Positions 37,930 through 50,700 of a stretch of 64,000 bases of DNA are shown here, piece by piece. The position numbers and the translations under genes are program-made. The notes below the pieces were generated by a model. That model ran no database searches and was not told where the DNA came from. It saw nothing but the letters and a program-made list of their open reading frames with translations. The stretch is from Enoplosus armatus (lineage: Eukaryota > Chordata > Actinopteri > Centrarchiformes > Enoplosidae). Positions within the stretch are counted from its first letter, which is position 1, and the number at the start of each line of letters is the position of its first letter. Where the stretch lies: assembly GCF_043641665.1 (NCBI RefSeq), contig NC_092180.1, positions 10,843,891 to 10,907,890 of the forward strand, written 5' to 3'.

Positions 37930-40900
37930 GGTGTGTGCAGACTCACCGTGTGGCTAGTTTATGGTTGATGACTCCGCTGTCTGTGATGACTTCACTCAGA
38001 CGAAGCTCCAGGTGCACTTTTCCCTGCAGAGCACGAACACACAAATAGACACTCTTTATGCACACACTTTTATCCAATTGAGAGTACAGAGTTTAAATGT
38101 TCTTAAAGTTCTACAGAGTACTTATGAACACCTGAACGTGTTGATAACACCAGTGTCCACCACACAGCCAGGTGCACCGTGACAGGTAGTCGCTGTCCAG
38201 TGAAAACCCTGCATTTCCAATTTGATTGTGTGTGAAATTGAGTGGACTTAACCAAATCCAATCTAAAAATGTCAGCTATTCAGACCTGTTTTAGGCTTGG
38301 TGACAATCCATCTCTCACAATGAATAATCCAACAGGTCTCAACTCATAAAAGCATGTAATCCTTCATGTCTGAAAACATATTATTTACCAAACATGGAGA
38401 TACATGGTACATATCATATCCTACACCATATGCACTGTATAAGGCTGGGAATGGTTGAACCATAAAAGGCCTGATGCATAGACTGTAAGTACGAGCCAAA
38501 AATACGCTGATAAAAACAAATAATTCTTCTTTGCTAAATCCCTGTGCAAAACAAAAACACACAAACATGAAAAAAAGTGGCATTCCTCCACCAACAGAGA
38601 CACTGAATGAAAATAGCTGCGAGCCTGAACGTCATGCTGAAGTTATTTTCCCTCTGAAGTGATTGGATTAATGACATAATGACAGTGTAGTGCTGCAGCT
38701 GTCTAGAAAAGCTCCATTAATTAACAGCATCAGTATGCAAACTCACAGGCGTTGCTCTTTTTCTGGCTGATTCAGGCAGAGGGAACAAACACACGCACTT
38801 ACACATGTGCGCACAGGCCAAACAATGTGTCCTCTATTGAAAAGAGAAGAGAGACACTCTATCTTCCTACTTCATTTGATCCATCTCCCCTCGCTTTCTC
38901 TCTACTCTCTCATTCTCTCACACATCCTTCCTCTCCCCGGCTCCTCGGATGAATGTGTCTCTGTTTCAGATCCCTGCTCCGGGGCGACACACACCCATCT
39001 GTCTGCAGATGTTACTGTTTGCTGTGTGTCTGACTGTCAGTGTGTGTGGTACTACGCGCTGGGTGTGTGCGTTCCTGTCTGTGCGTGCATGCGTGTGTGT
39101 AACCATGCGTGTGGGTGAGTGAGACTCCTGAATACTGAATAGTAGAAAATGTTGCACATTAAATAAGCATGTAGGGCAAGTGAGGAAAAATGCAGCAGCT
39201 CCAAAACTGATTACTAGACCATTTCAGAAGTCACAGATGAATCAATGGCAGCAAAAAAATAGTTTTCTTCATGGTATTTCCCAAAACTTAGGGAACAAAT
39301 ATTCACGTGTGCACAATGACATTCACTTTTTAGCTTGTTTATAACTTGCTGGGAATACCCAATGGGAGGTGCTAACTACATGGCAGCCACTAAATTCACT
39401 TTCAAATGTATCCATGAATTGTGCAGACTTTCCTGCACTTGTTGCACAGTCACAAACAGCAGCAGACTGGAGACGTTTCTCACAGTGATCAACACACTCC
39501 AGCATTTGAGTTGCTCCTAATATGCGTTTGATTTACATAGACAGAGATACTGTAAGAGCGCCATCTTGTTTGTTTCTCAGTATTTCAGTATTTCATGTGA
39601 CAAATTAATATATTTCCTTAGTAATAAAAAGGTTAATGACAAAAAGCAGAATAAAAGTGCAAACATTTGACATTAAACAATGAACATTTGAGATTGAAAG
39701 TGAACATTTTAGTCAGGACTGTCTCTCAATATTCCCAAAAACAATGGGAATGATTTGCTTTGATCTGCATGAACACATTTCTGTAACATTCAGTAACATC
39801 CTGGTATTATTCTCAAAAGCAAATCAAAACCACAACCTGCGACCCAAAGCCAGCTGACATTCAATCATGACAGGTGAGAATGTGGGAAGTGTAGTGATTT
39901 TGATCAAAGCTGAGTCTTCACTTTTTGACCAGCTGATCACAAACTGAGCTGTGACGGAGGAGAACGAACGAGATCTACAGTATAAACGGAGAGCCAGGTG
40001 ACTCCGATCCTGCAGGCTCAGGTGTTTCAGGTGCACACATGCTGTGTTTGTTTGGGTTCTACCCTGCTTCAAACATTAACATGCAGACACATCTATGCAC
40101 ATACTGTTTAGTTTCGTTTAGTGCATTTACAATACATGAAAGTGGAACATCTGACATGACTGGCATTAACTGGGGAACAGTCCTGTCCTGTCTAATATCA
40201 TCTAATATCTAATTAATAAAGGCCTGGTTCTCTCTGCAACTCCGCTACTGAGGTAAATATTGAGATTTTACGGTAGTCTTGCTTTAAATGTTGTCTAAAC
40301 ACAAGCAGCTACACTAAAAGATTCAAAGATGTGAGCAAGCGTTTGATGCCAGCTTTTGGTATCAACCAGACACGTTTTGGTCGATACCAAAAAAGTATAA
40401 GTGTCGTGTGGTTTCTGAGGAGAAGCTGAGGAACAAAACAACCGGAGACTCCACGAGAAAAGAAGAGGAGAACATCAAGAGAGAGTGCTTTGTGATTTTT
40501 GTGAAAAGGTGTGATTGTGTGAATGTGTGCGTTTTCTCTCTGTACTCACCTGCACCTCTGAGTCAGCGCTGACAGGTTGTATCTGAAACCAGGTGTCTTT
40601 GCCGTGATATTTCTGCAGGTCCTCTTTCTTCACTGCAACCTTGCCTAGACACACATTAACACACAAAGACAAATGAGCTCAAAACATAACTCCCTTTACG
40701 CTTCCTAAAAAGCCTACGTGTTCAGATGCAGAGCTACAACAAACACACCCTCACATGCCTGCTCACATACTGTAAATCCATACGCCAACCTTTTCTTTTT
40801 AATGCACGTAGATACCAGGTGCAGAAATACTCACAAAGTGCCCTGCCAGTGGCCTGGAAATTTCTGCCCTGAAACTAACAAGTTAACTTTTCTGTTTACA

Positions 40901-43900
40901 ACACCCACAACACACACTGTGATAGTGTTGAAGATACAAATCATACCCCGAGAAAGGTTTTTCAGTTTGTGGTCGGTAGTCACACACACAAATACAAACC
41001 CACCAATGTACACATTGACACACCCAATAACACTGATAAAAACATCTGCCCACACACAAACAGACACACAGACACACACCTTTTTAGTGCTTAAAGTGTA
41101 AGTAAGATCAGATAGTACCAGACTTCATTCAAAATGTTTCCAATTTTAGACTAGATTTCATTTGTTAATTTATTCTTAAAGGAATAATTCGAAATGTGAA
41201 ACATGTTTATTAGTTTATTAGCTTTCTTGCTGATACTTCAAGAAAGACCATCGATACCACTCCCATGTCTGTCTGTTTAATATGAAGCTCTAGCCAGCAA
41301 TTAGCTTAGCTTAGCATAAAAACTGGAAACAGTTAGCCTGGCTCTCTCTGATGGTATCAAAATCCGTACCTCACCTCTAAAAACTCACTAATTCGTTGGG
41401 TAAAAACCACAATCTGCAGTCTTGTCGTCGATGTGAGGTTGCCCAGCCAGGAGGTAACTGCCCCCAGCCAAGAAATAATCCGGCACATAACCAGAACCAA
41501 ACCAGAAATTTTCATTTTCACACCTTTTACGTTTGCGTGAGTGATATAATCATACTCTATTTGACAAATGCACACCTGTCACCACTCCTCATTTAGATAT
41601 TGAAATTGTTAAATATTCTAAGATACAGTATTACAAAAATATGTATATCGTTTAAAACTTAAACTTAACTTATAAACAAATATTAAATATAAATGATAAT
41701 TGTTTTAATATTATTTTAATATTGTTATTACTTAGCAGACACGTTGTTTAGTTGCTGTGGAAATACTAAATTACTTTACTACTAACAAGAGGCTTTTTAC
41801 TCCTCACCATGAGTCAAGTCTTCATTCATTCAATACAACAGGGGAGCTTACAACAGACGGGGCAGCTGTTTACTCACCGATACTGAAGTCCCTCCTGAAG
41901 ACGTCCCTGTCGAAGATGTAGAAGGAGAGGTGTCTGAAGCTGCGTGGGATCTCGCAGTAGAAGTCCTCCCCATAGAACGGACTGGAGGTGAGAGGAGACA
42001 CAAGGCAAACTGTGATTAGAGAGACTTCTCTTGTCTGACACAGTGCATTTTACCACAAATGCAAATGTAGTTTGTATTTAGTATTTAGTAGTTTATTATT
42101 CAAAATCTCCTGTAGAAATTAAGTGGTGGGTTGTAGCAAAAACTGAATGTCTAAAATGAAAAACAAAACGCTATAAAAGTCACATTTCTGTAACAAGTTC
42201 TGTGCCAAGAGATTACAGCAGTATACACATCTGAAATGTCAAGTGATATAACCAGAAATCACAAATCTACGGAGACCTTATCTCATAATTATGACCTCCG
42301 TATCTCATCATTACGAGAAAACTCATAATTACAAGATAAAGTTCTTTTTCGCTTCTGTTCAAATTTGCTTTACAGGTCTTTACAATCTTTAATGGAACAT
42401 GCTGTTGTAGATTGAGGTCAAACCGCTTCTCCCCGCAGCGCTTAATGAGCACGGGGCATCGTGTATTTAAAAGCAGGCAGTCATGGAACCAAGAGGCTGT
42501 GAAGTCATTTGTTGATCATATTTTCAATCAATCATATTTTAATTTGGAATTTCGTCTAAAGTTATTTTAATATTAAGGAATTTAATGTGATAATGTCATA
42601 AAAGGCATGTAATAGCGCTTTACAGATCAGGTCTCATTCACACACATATTCACACACAGATGGCGACCGAGCTGCCATGCAAGGTGCTGGTCACAACTTA
42701 TGGTTCAGTGTCAAACCCCCAACCTGCTCCACCTCCCGTGCGACAGTGCTATATGTGGAATTTTGTTTTAGAAAATATGATCTGCATTGTCGACTGTTAT
42801 ATTTTGAAGATGTTTCACTGAAGCGCAGTTATTGTCTGTCTATCATCTACATCTCTGGATAGTAAAGAGATGCTCTGTCCACCCAGCTAGTTAAAGTGTT
42901 AACTGACTGAATGATTGATTGGTTAATCAGTAAACTATTCCTGCCTCTGAAATATTTTTCAGTGTTGTCTCACCAGGCATACTCTTGATTGGCGAAGCTA
43001 ACAGGCTGTAAGTCTTCTTGCAACTTCATGCAAACATCACAGAAAAAATTCTTTCATCATTCTTTCCCAAAGAGGGTTGATTTTGGGTCAACCCTCTTTG
43101 ATTGATCTTTTGATTGATTTTGTCGATTCATCACATTAGATATAAATTAAAGACCACAGGAATCATGTGGTACAGCTTGTTCGCCTACAACAATTGGCCT
43201 GTTTGTGACCACTAGCAGGAAGGTACATCAACTGAGCACACTAAATGTACCTAAATGTCGACCATAGAAATCATGGCAATGAGAATCTCGTGAGTCCTCA
43301 GGGACTGACTTCCTCTGTTACTCATTAGACATTAAGACAAAGAGAGAGATGGGCGGATAGATAGGCAGGCAGAGGCATGACTGCATTTCTACACAATCCG
43401 ACAAATACAGGATCCTTAAATAAATGTAATTCAATTTTGTCACAATGTGTGTGCACAAAGGATCTCGCTTGTCCATCTCTAGTCGGTGTGTAATGAAAGT
43501 GGAAGGGAATCACAATCTATTCAGCCATCAATAATCTTTAAGTAACACTGTGACACAATATACAGCATCTGAGTGAAAAAAGGTGATATATTTTTTATGT
43601 TAAATTCCTAAAAGTGAAAACAGTATGTCTCTCATCTAATCTTAATATTTTCTCTTAGGGTTGGCTTGATATTTGTGATATTTCCACTATTTATACAGAA
43701 GTCTGCTGAGTTTGTGATGACGCACCTTGATACAGAGCCCTTCTGTGGCCAAAAGATTTCAAGAAATGTGCATATATCAAGTATATTTTCATGAAAGCCC
43801 AAGCTAGTATAGAGAACATTTGGCATTTCCAAGACATATTTGTGTATAATGTATGAGTCTACTGGAACTGCTCAGTGCTCGCTGAAATTAAACCATGAAA

Positions 43901-44745
43901 TAAAAGAGAGAACTGAGAGTAAGTTTATCCGTCAACCAATGAGACGAGCCGTTATCATTAACCTGATGTAAGACAGGCCGTTACAGTAATCTGAGGTGTT
44001 GAAAATGGTGTTGTAAATCAGTACCTGGAGTATGGCGCAGTGATATAGTTCAAATCAATATCAGGCTAATCATAAAGATGTTCTGGTATTGAAATGCTTC
44101 ATATCAGTATTTTATTTTGGCCTTTATTAGATAGGAGCCAGTGAAGACATGACATAAACTGGGAACATGGAGATCATATGATCAGTAACATAAAACTGTG
44201 CATTTAACACCAGCTTCAAAAGGTGGGGAGTTTGACCTGTGACAAAGTGAGAAACAAAAAGACAGACGTAGAAAACGGGTGGAGGGGCCCCTCAACGTAC
44301 CAAAGTGACTTCTCGATGATCTTGGTCCTGAAGACCTCTTCTTGGTCCAGGTTGACAGTGCAGTAGCAGTCCCTCATCCTGTTTGGCCCCGGGTACGGAG
44401 GGATGTTTTTTGCTTCTCCTGCAAAAAGAAAAGGGAGGAGAACAAGCAGGAAGGAGAGAGTGAGCAGCTATTATTAAGGAACGCTGTTGTAAGCAACAGC
44501 AATGTGTTCACTCACAAGTGATTACTTATTTAAGAACACCACAAGCACGCACAGTTTGAAAGAAAATAGCATTATGTAAGTTCACACCTGTTTTAGCTTA
44601 GAATAATCTGACAGCACGTATAATGAGCTTAGCTCTGCCAGGGTGACTACTTTTACACTGGACGCACAAATATTAAGCTTGCTCTCAGAGACAGACACAC
44701 AAATCACAATTAAACATTAAAAACAACATGTGAAAACTGTGTGTG

Positions 44746-44777
<32 letters not shown>

Positions 44778-47700
44778 ACAGATCTGTGAATGAAAGAATC
44801 TGCGTGGGACATGTCTTGAATCCCGCCAAAGCTCAATCTGTTCATCAAACATGTGTGACAGATAGCACTCCCTTTCACAAGAATGTGGTCCAACCACCCA
44901 CCGAGACACAACACACAAACGCACACAGGTGGTGCTCCAGTCCCTCAGGAGCAATATATTCCCCTTTATGAAGCCTGTGGATCCATATTAGTTAGTTCCC
45001 TGCTCCTTATTCTGTTTCTCTTGGCCCCGGGGACCCACAGGACTCTGTGGTCTATAGTTACACGTGTGTTAGTCCAACATTGTCGCTGTTTGTTACAATA
45101 ACGCTCCATTATGTGCATGGGAATCTGACGCTACCATTCAGCCGACAAGCTGAGCTGTAGCAAATCTCGCACTGTTATTTCTGGCTTAGAAAGAGTAACT
45201 TCTTCACAATGACTCTTTCTCTTTTAAAGTTGATCCTCTACAACTGTGGTTCCCAAAATATTTGGCTTGTGTTAAAAATACAATTTTTCCTTCTTAAATT
45301 GTTTCATTTTACGGACTTTTAGAGGCGTGAGGAGGTAAAGTGTCCAGTGTTTCACAAGAAAAAGAGAAAAAAAATCAGAGAAAATTCAGGAAAACCCCAC
45401 TTTATTCCTTTGGTTAGGGGTGCTAACTTAAACAATAAACTTTCAAAAGCAGCTGATCATCATTTATACAGTCTCTTCAAATAAAAAGGTTTCTGTTGCT
45501 ACTTTAAGGCAGAACAAACAATGCTGTTATACGCACTGCAGTGTTTCCCTGGAGGGGGGAAGGGTAGAGAGTTGACATTTGACACTGGATAACTGATTGT
45601 AAAACAGGAAAACAGACAGCTCCCTTCAGATAAAGGAAGTCAGTTTTCCTATCAATATATCTGCACATGAATGCAGCGGTCCCATTAGACTTTTCAGTCA
45701 ATGTGCACTGTCTACTCGGGACTCGGCGATGAGAGACACCGTCCACCTCATCGACAATTTACGTTTAGGATTTGTGTGTCTTATCACACAACCAGTTTAA
45801 TACTTTAGAAAAAAAGAGTTGGTGTTGCAACAATGAAAACGTATCATCATGTGCCATCACTGGGAGGAGGTGAGTAATCAGATTTGGCATGAAGCACTCA
45901 CTAACATGTGATCACACTGTTTGGATAAAAACTGCAATTTATTTACACACTGAGACCAAGCAGTTCAGCAAAAGTCCTGCACTGAAATGTCACTATTTAA
46001 AGGACATGTCTGTTGATATTCTGTATTTTTGTATTGTCAACAAATACCATACCAATTGCACAAATAAACATGGGTAGTGTAGTTTATTTTAGTCAATCCG
46101 ACACACACTATCCTGCTGACGTAAATACTCACTAGAGCTCCAAATGTGTATTAATCAGCGAGTGAAAATAGCCCAAAACAAATGCACTATTTACTTGTGT
46201 TTGAGTAACAATTGCTAGACATTACAGTGCCCAGCTGTTTTATGAAATTACTTAGCTGCTTTTAAAAATTAAACTACATATTTGTGATATGATTTTTAAG
46301 ATTTTCAACAGTTGTGTCAAGAATGAAAAAAGAGAGAGCTAGAGAGAGTTCAAACCCTGGCTCCTTTCTCATTCTTAAAACGCATCATTTCAATCTGCAA
46401 TCACAGTGACAAGTCAGTTATGAAAGAGAACGTACACCTCTACCTCTGGTCCATAACTCTACACAGAGGGTAAACATAAAACCATGCTGAGACAAACAGA
46501 GGTGTTTAAGTGCCCTCTGTGGGGTTTGTAATACAACACAGTGTTATGACGGCTTCATGGAGGCTGATTCATACGGTGTGTGGATCATTACACAACAATT
46601 CACAATAGCAACATTCGTTCACAAATTAAAAAGACACCTGAGCTGTCAGACATGACACACACTCCGCTGTTTCAGTTTGTTGTTACAGAATCAAAGTCTG
46701 TCTGTGTTTACGTGTGAGAGCAGAGTGATGACGTAAGTCTCTCTTATCTCTGTCTTTATCCCTTGACTTCCCGCTGTTATTAGATCTCCTCTCTCCCATT
46801 TATTCTCCCACATTTATTTTATCTCCCTCCTGTAATCCCCCTCATTCACCCTGTGCCCCCCCCCCCCCCCCCCAACCCCCCAACCCCCCAATCATGACCT
46901 GTAAATTCCCTTGATTGGATTGCACCATCCGGGTCATCCTAGTAACCAAAACATCATGGGATTACCACAGCTCTGGGTGTGTGTGTGTGTGTGTGTGCGT
47001 GTGTGTGTTTAATGACTCAACTTGCAACGTAAAAACACATCTCTGTGCCAAAACAGGAGCTACTGGAGAGCGGAAAACATCTACAAAAAAAGGATACGAA
47101 CACACAATTCGTATAAAGTGTATCTTCATGTTTTAACCTACGTACATCACATACACATCATGTTTTATTCTTTTTAAATTACTGCTGTCCTTTCTCCAAA
47201 CCTTCTTGATGAGTGCATTTTTCCAGCAGAGGTTTCAACTCATGCCAATACGGCATGAAAATCAACTTGCAGAGACTTGAAACTAGCTTGAGATTAATTG
47301 ATGTGTAGTAAAGCTGGTGAAAAGGTTTCTGCGTGGTGCAGAAGTGAAGCCTCAACACGTGAGAATTACAGACCAACCAATATATAGAAAGAATCAACAT
47401 TATTGGCTGACCGGTATCGACGTATTCGTTGATCGATAAGTCACAAAAAAATGTATACATGAAACAAATATAAATGCTATATTTCCACCACTCTTTGAGG
47501 TTTGACTGGCGCTACATTAAATTACGCACTTCCTTCTTATGCAATGGTTAAACGGCACCCAACTGGAAAATTAGCGCCAGGAGCTGTTTATCTCGATGTG
47601 TTCAACTTCTAATATTCGCATAACAGTAGTGGACGGAAACACGCATTAATGCGAATGCTTGAGGATGCTTAGAAAATGGTTATCAGTAATATAACATTTG

Positions 47701-50700
47701 CAATCTGTAGTTTTAAGGAATGTCCCTCCAGCCGCATCAGCCCAGTCATTACCACAGATACAGGGTGACATCTTGCAGCTTCCTGTTTAGGGGAGAAGGA
47801 AGTGCTGGACAGTCGTCTTGTCTTTCTGGATGAGTTGATAAGCAGCAGCCTCGGGAGTGTTTTACTACAACAGTGAGGGTTTAGTATACAAGTTTTGGTT
47901 TTGTATATTTGAGTGTTTATGTTTGATGGAGAGTGAGTCTGTTACAAAAGAAAGGATAAGCCTCTCCAATAACCTGCCACTCAACACGTTAGATTAAAGA
48001 CTTTATTATAAAACCAGAGTGTAATCCTCTCTCTCAGGCTGCCCATCATTCTCTCTTACTTTCTTTTTATCCTGGTCCATGTGCTGCCGTTTTCTCTTTC
48101 CCTTTTTGTCTGAACCCCCCCCCCCCCCTTTTTTTTTTGTTGTCTTGCATGGTCGCTTTCGGTTTCCTTTTTTTCAAAATTAGCTTCAACCTGATTTCAC
48201 TTTCCTCTATTTCTGGTTGCTTCCCCTTTCTTCATCTCTCTCTCTTTCACCTTTCACTTTCTCCAGAGGGGTGCATTTTCTCTCCTCAAGATTCAAAGTA
48301 AGCAGAACATTTTAAAACAACAACAACAACAGCAGCTTTCTCTTTTCATCAAGCACCACGGCCGCTGCCCTTGGAGAATATCTTGCCCTAGTATCTGAGC
48401 AAAACACAGTGAAAAAGACACACTCTTGGCACGTGTGCGCGAATGCGGAGTGGCGTGCACGCAAATCACGGGGGCATTGAGCAGAACTGCAGAGAAATAA
48501 TGATGACAGGAACACCCCAAAGAGGGCGAGAGCGAACAGGAGCGGATCGAGACATCAAAAAGGGTCGACTCCCCACCTCATTCCTGCAGAGGAAAGTGAC
48601 GAGAAGGAGGCAAAAGATAGAAGAAATGAGGAAGCACAAGTGATTGAGGCAACCTAATGGACGCAGTGAATGTGCAGCTTTGTTCCTCTTCCTCCTCTGC
48701 CGACTAGTTCCAGTCGACCAAACTCGTGCGTACAGTAACAGAGGCACCGCTCCACTCGTTATTCTAATCTTCTCTGACATGAACACATTCGAGGATACAC
48801 AGGCGTGAATGCTTTCAGTGGTTATGTGCTCAACTAGCAGGCCTGGGAAACACAGGCTTTAAGAAAAGGAAGGGGGGGGGGTGTTACTGAGAAAAATACA
48901 AGCAGTGTACTCAATCAAGGGTGAGAGAGGAGGAAGAGTGCAGAGAGAGAGAGAGAAGTCAGTCAGATAGAAAACTGGAGAGCAGTTAGCTTTGGAGAAA
49001 GCTACAACAGGAAATGAGATGAGGAGAAAGGAATTTCAACTGGATCCAAGATGTAGTTTAAAAGCAGTGAACAACCCAGTTACCCCTGAGTGTGAGTGTG
49101 AGTGTGTAAGACAGAGAGAGACAACGTGAGAATGGAAAGAAGGACTGAGAATTGTAAGAGCACAATTTATTATCCCACAGTCAATACTCGGTTCCTTTGA
49201 TGCTCTTATGTAGAGAATCAAAACAAGAACCGAAACAAAACTGTAAGTCATTAGTGTCTTTCTGACCGTGACTAAACATAAAAACATTACAAACACAGAC
49301 GCCTGCTCAGTGGATGTTGACTGCAGTGGCTTTGAATCCACAGTAAAATATTCCTTTATCGTTGAGGCTGTTACTCACATTTATTTTCGTCTTGATTACT
49401 GTTACTGATCCCAAAGTCAAGTCTCAAAAAGGTTTCTCCTGCCATTTAGTTTTGCACTTTCATAAAGTTGGGGCACTTGTGAGAAAAACAAGAATGGTTC
49501 GTTCATTTAGTCCGTACTATGGGCTCCCAACTCAATGTAACTCAACAGTGTCTATTGTTAGGCCTCCACTGCCTAGTAAACACCCACGCCTTTCAAACTC
49601 AGACCCAAATCAGTGCTGGGCTGTGAGGCGATTCTGGCAAAGCGGACTGAACTGACTGTGGAAGAAGACCTTTTCTTATGGACACAGTTAAAAAACCCGC
49701 TGTAAAACACCCAGAAAAAACGGCCTGAAAAATATCCTCAACATATGCGCCCCCTGAGTAACTTTGATTGACATGAATGGGGTGCCATCTTGTATCGAGT
49801 TCTCTTAATACCTCACTGCTCCACAGCCCCAGTTCGTAACACAAGCTTTCCGTTGAAATCTGACGACCAAACCCAGATAACTCCAAATGACAACAACACT
49901 TTTTGTCAGACTATGTAAAGCTCTCTCTTTATGTGTCTAAAACGTGCAGATGGAAGCACATGTTTGTATTTGTACATTAACTGCAATAATCCAAGGTGAG
50001 CACTCGTCACGAGGCTCAACTCAGGGAATAAACGCGACACCACTGAAATGAGTATTAGACCGTTACCTGGTAGCCACATTCACCACTTTGAACCCTCTCT
50101 GGCTCATCTTGAAACCCACTATCACTGACAACCTGTCAACCTCTAAAACTCTGGTTTCACCCGTAAATTTCCGCTCCACTTGTATCTTTACAGTATCAAA
50201 CCACCGCCGCAGCATAATCCACTTCTTCACTTTCAAGCCTACATGGGCTGAATGTTTGATACAGTGTTTGGGTGGAGTGTCACTTTAAGTAGCTTAAAGG
50301 TGAGATAAAAAAAGATCCCACCCTGTTTGACAACATGATATATGTCACACATATAGTACACATCGCATCTGGTCATTTCATACTAAATTGAAGCTACATT
50401 TAGGTCTCTGATACTGACCAACACATATTCTTTACATTAAATGGTACTAATTATGTGCGCATCATGTAGAAACGTATGTCCTAAATTTAGCTTGATGTAT
50501 TTAACATCTTAATCTTAACGCTTGGGATCTTGACTACAATCTCTGGATTTGAACAAATGAAGTCAGCACAAAATGTATTTGTTACACCGGTCAGAGTCAA
50601 TACTTGTGCTTTCCCTTATTTAACAGCTGGTTTGGTGTTTTAGCTGGTCACAGCAGCAGCATCTATCTACTGCTGACTGTACCAACCTTTTAAATGCAAA

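Larger units (their letters stand above)
30223..44418 (-). other. rasa3: rasa3 exons 2-10: tandem C2 domains and linker
   Basis: Exons 2-4 complete C2A ([40 protein letters not shown]); exons 5-9 encode C2B ([59 protein letters not shown]). Exon 10 finishes C2B and leads to the GAP domain ([27 protein letters not shown]). In this family member the C2 domains are known to lack full calcium-binding residue sets, so membrane attachment relies on the PH domain. Confidence 0.9.

Noticed and set aside
37722..38048. Open frames made of HTHTHT or CVCVCV
   Set aside because: Pure translation of the CA/TG microsatellite; the same applies near 2277-2612 and 44685-44954.
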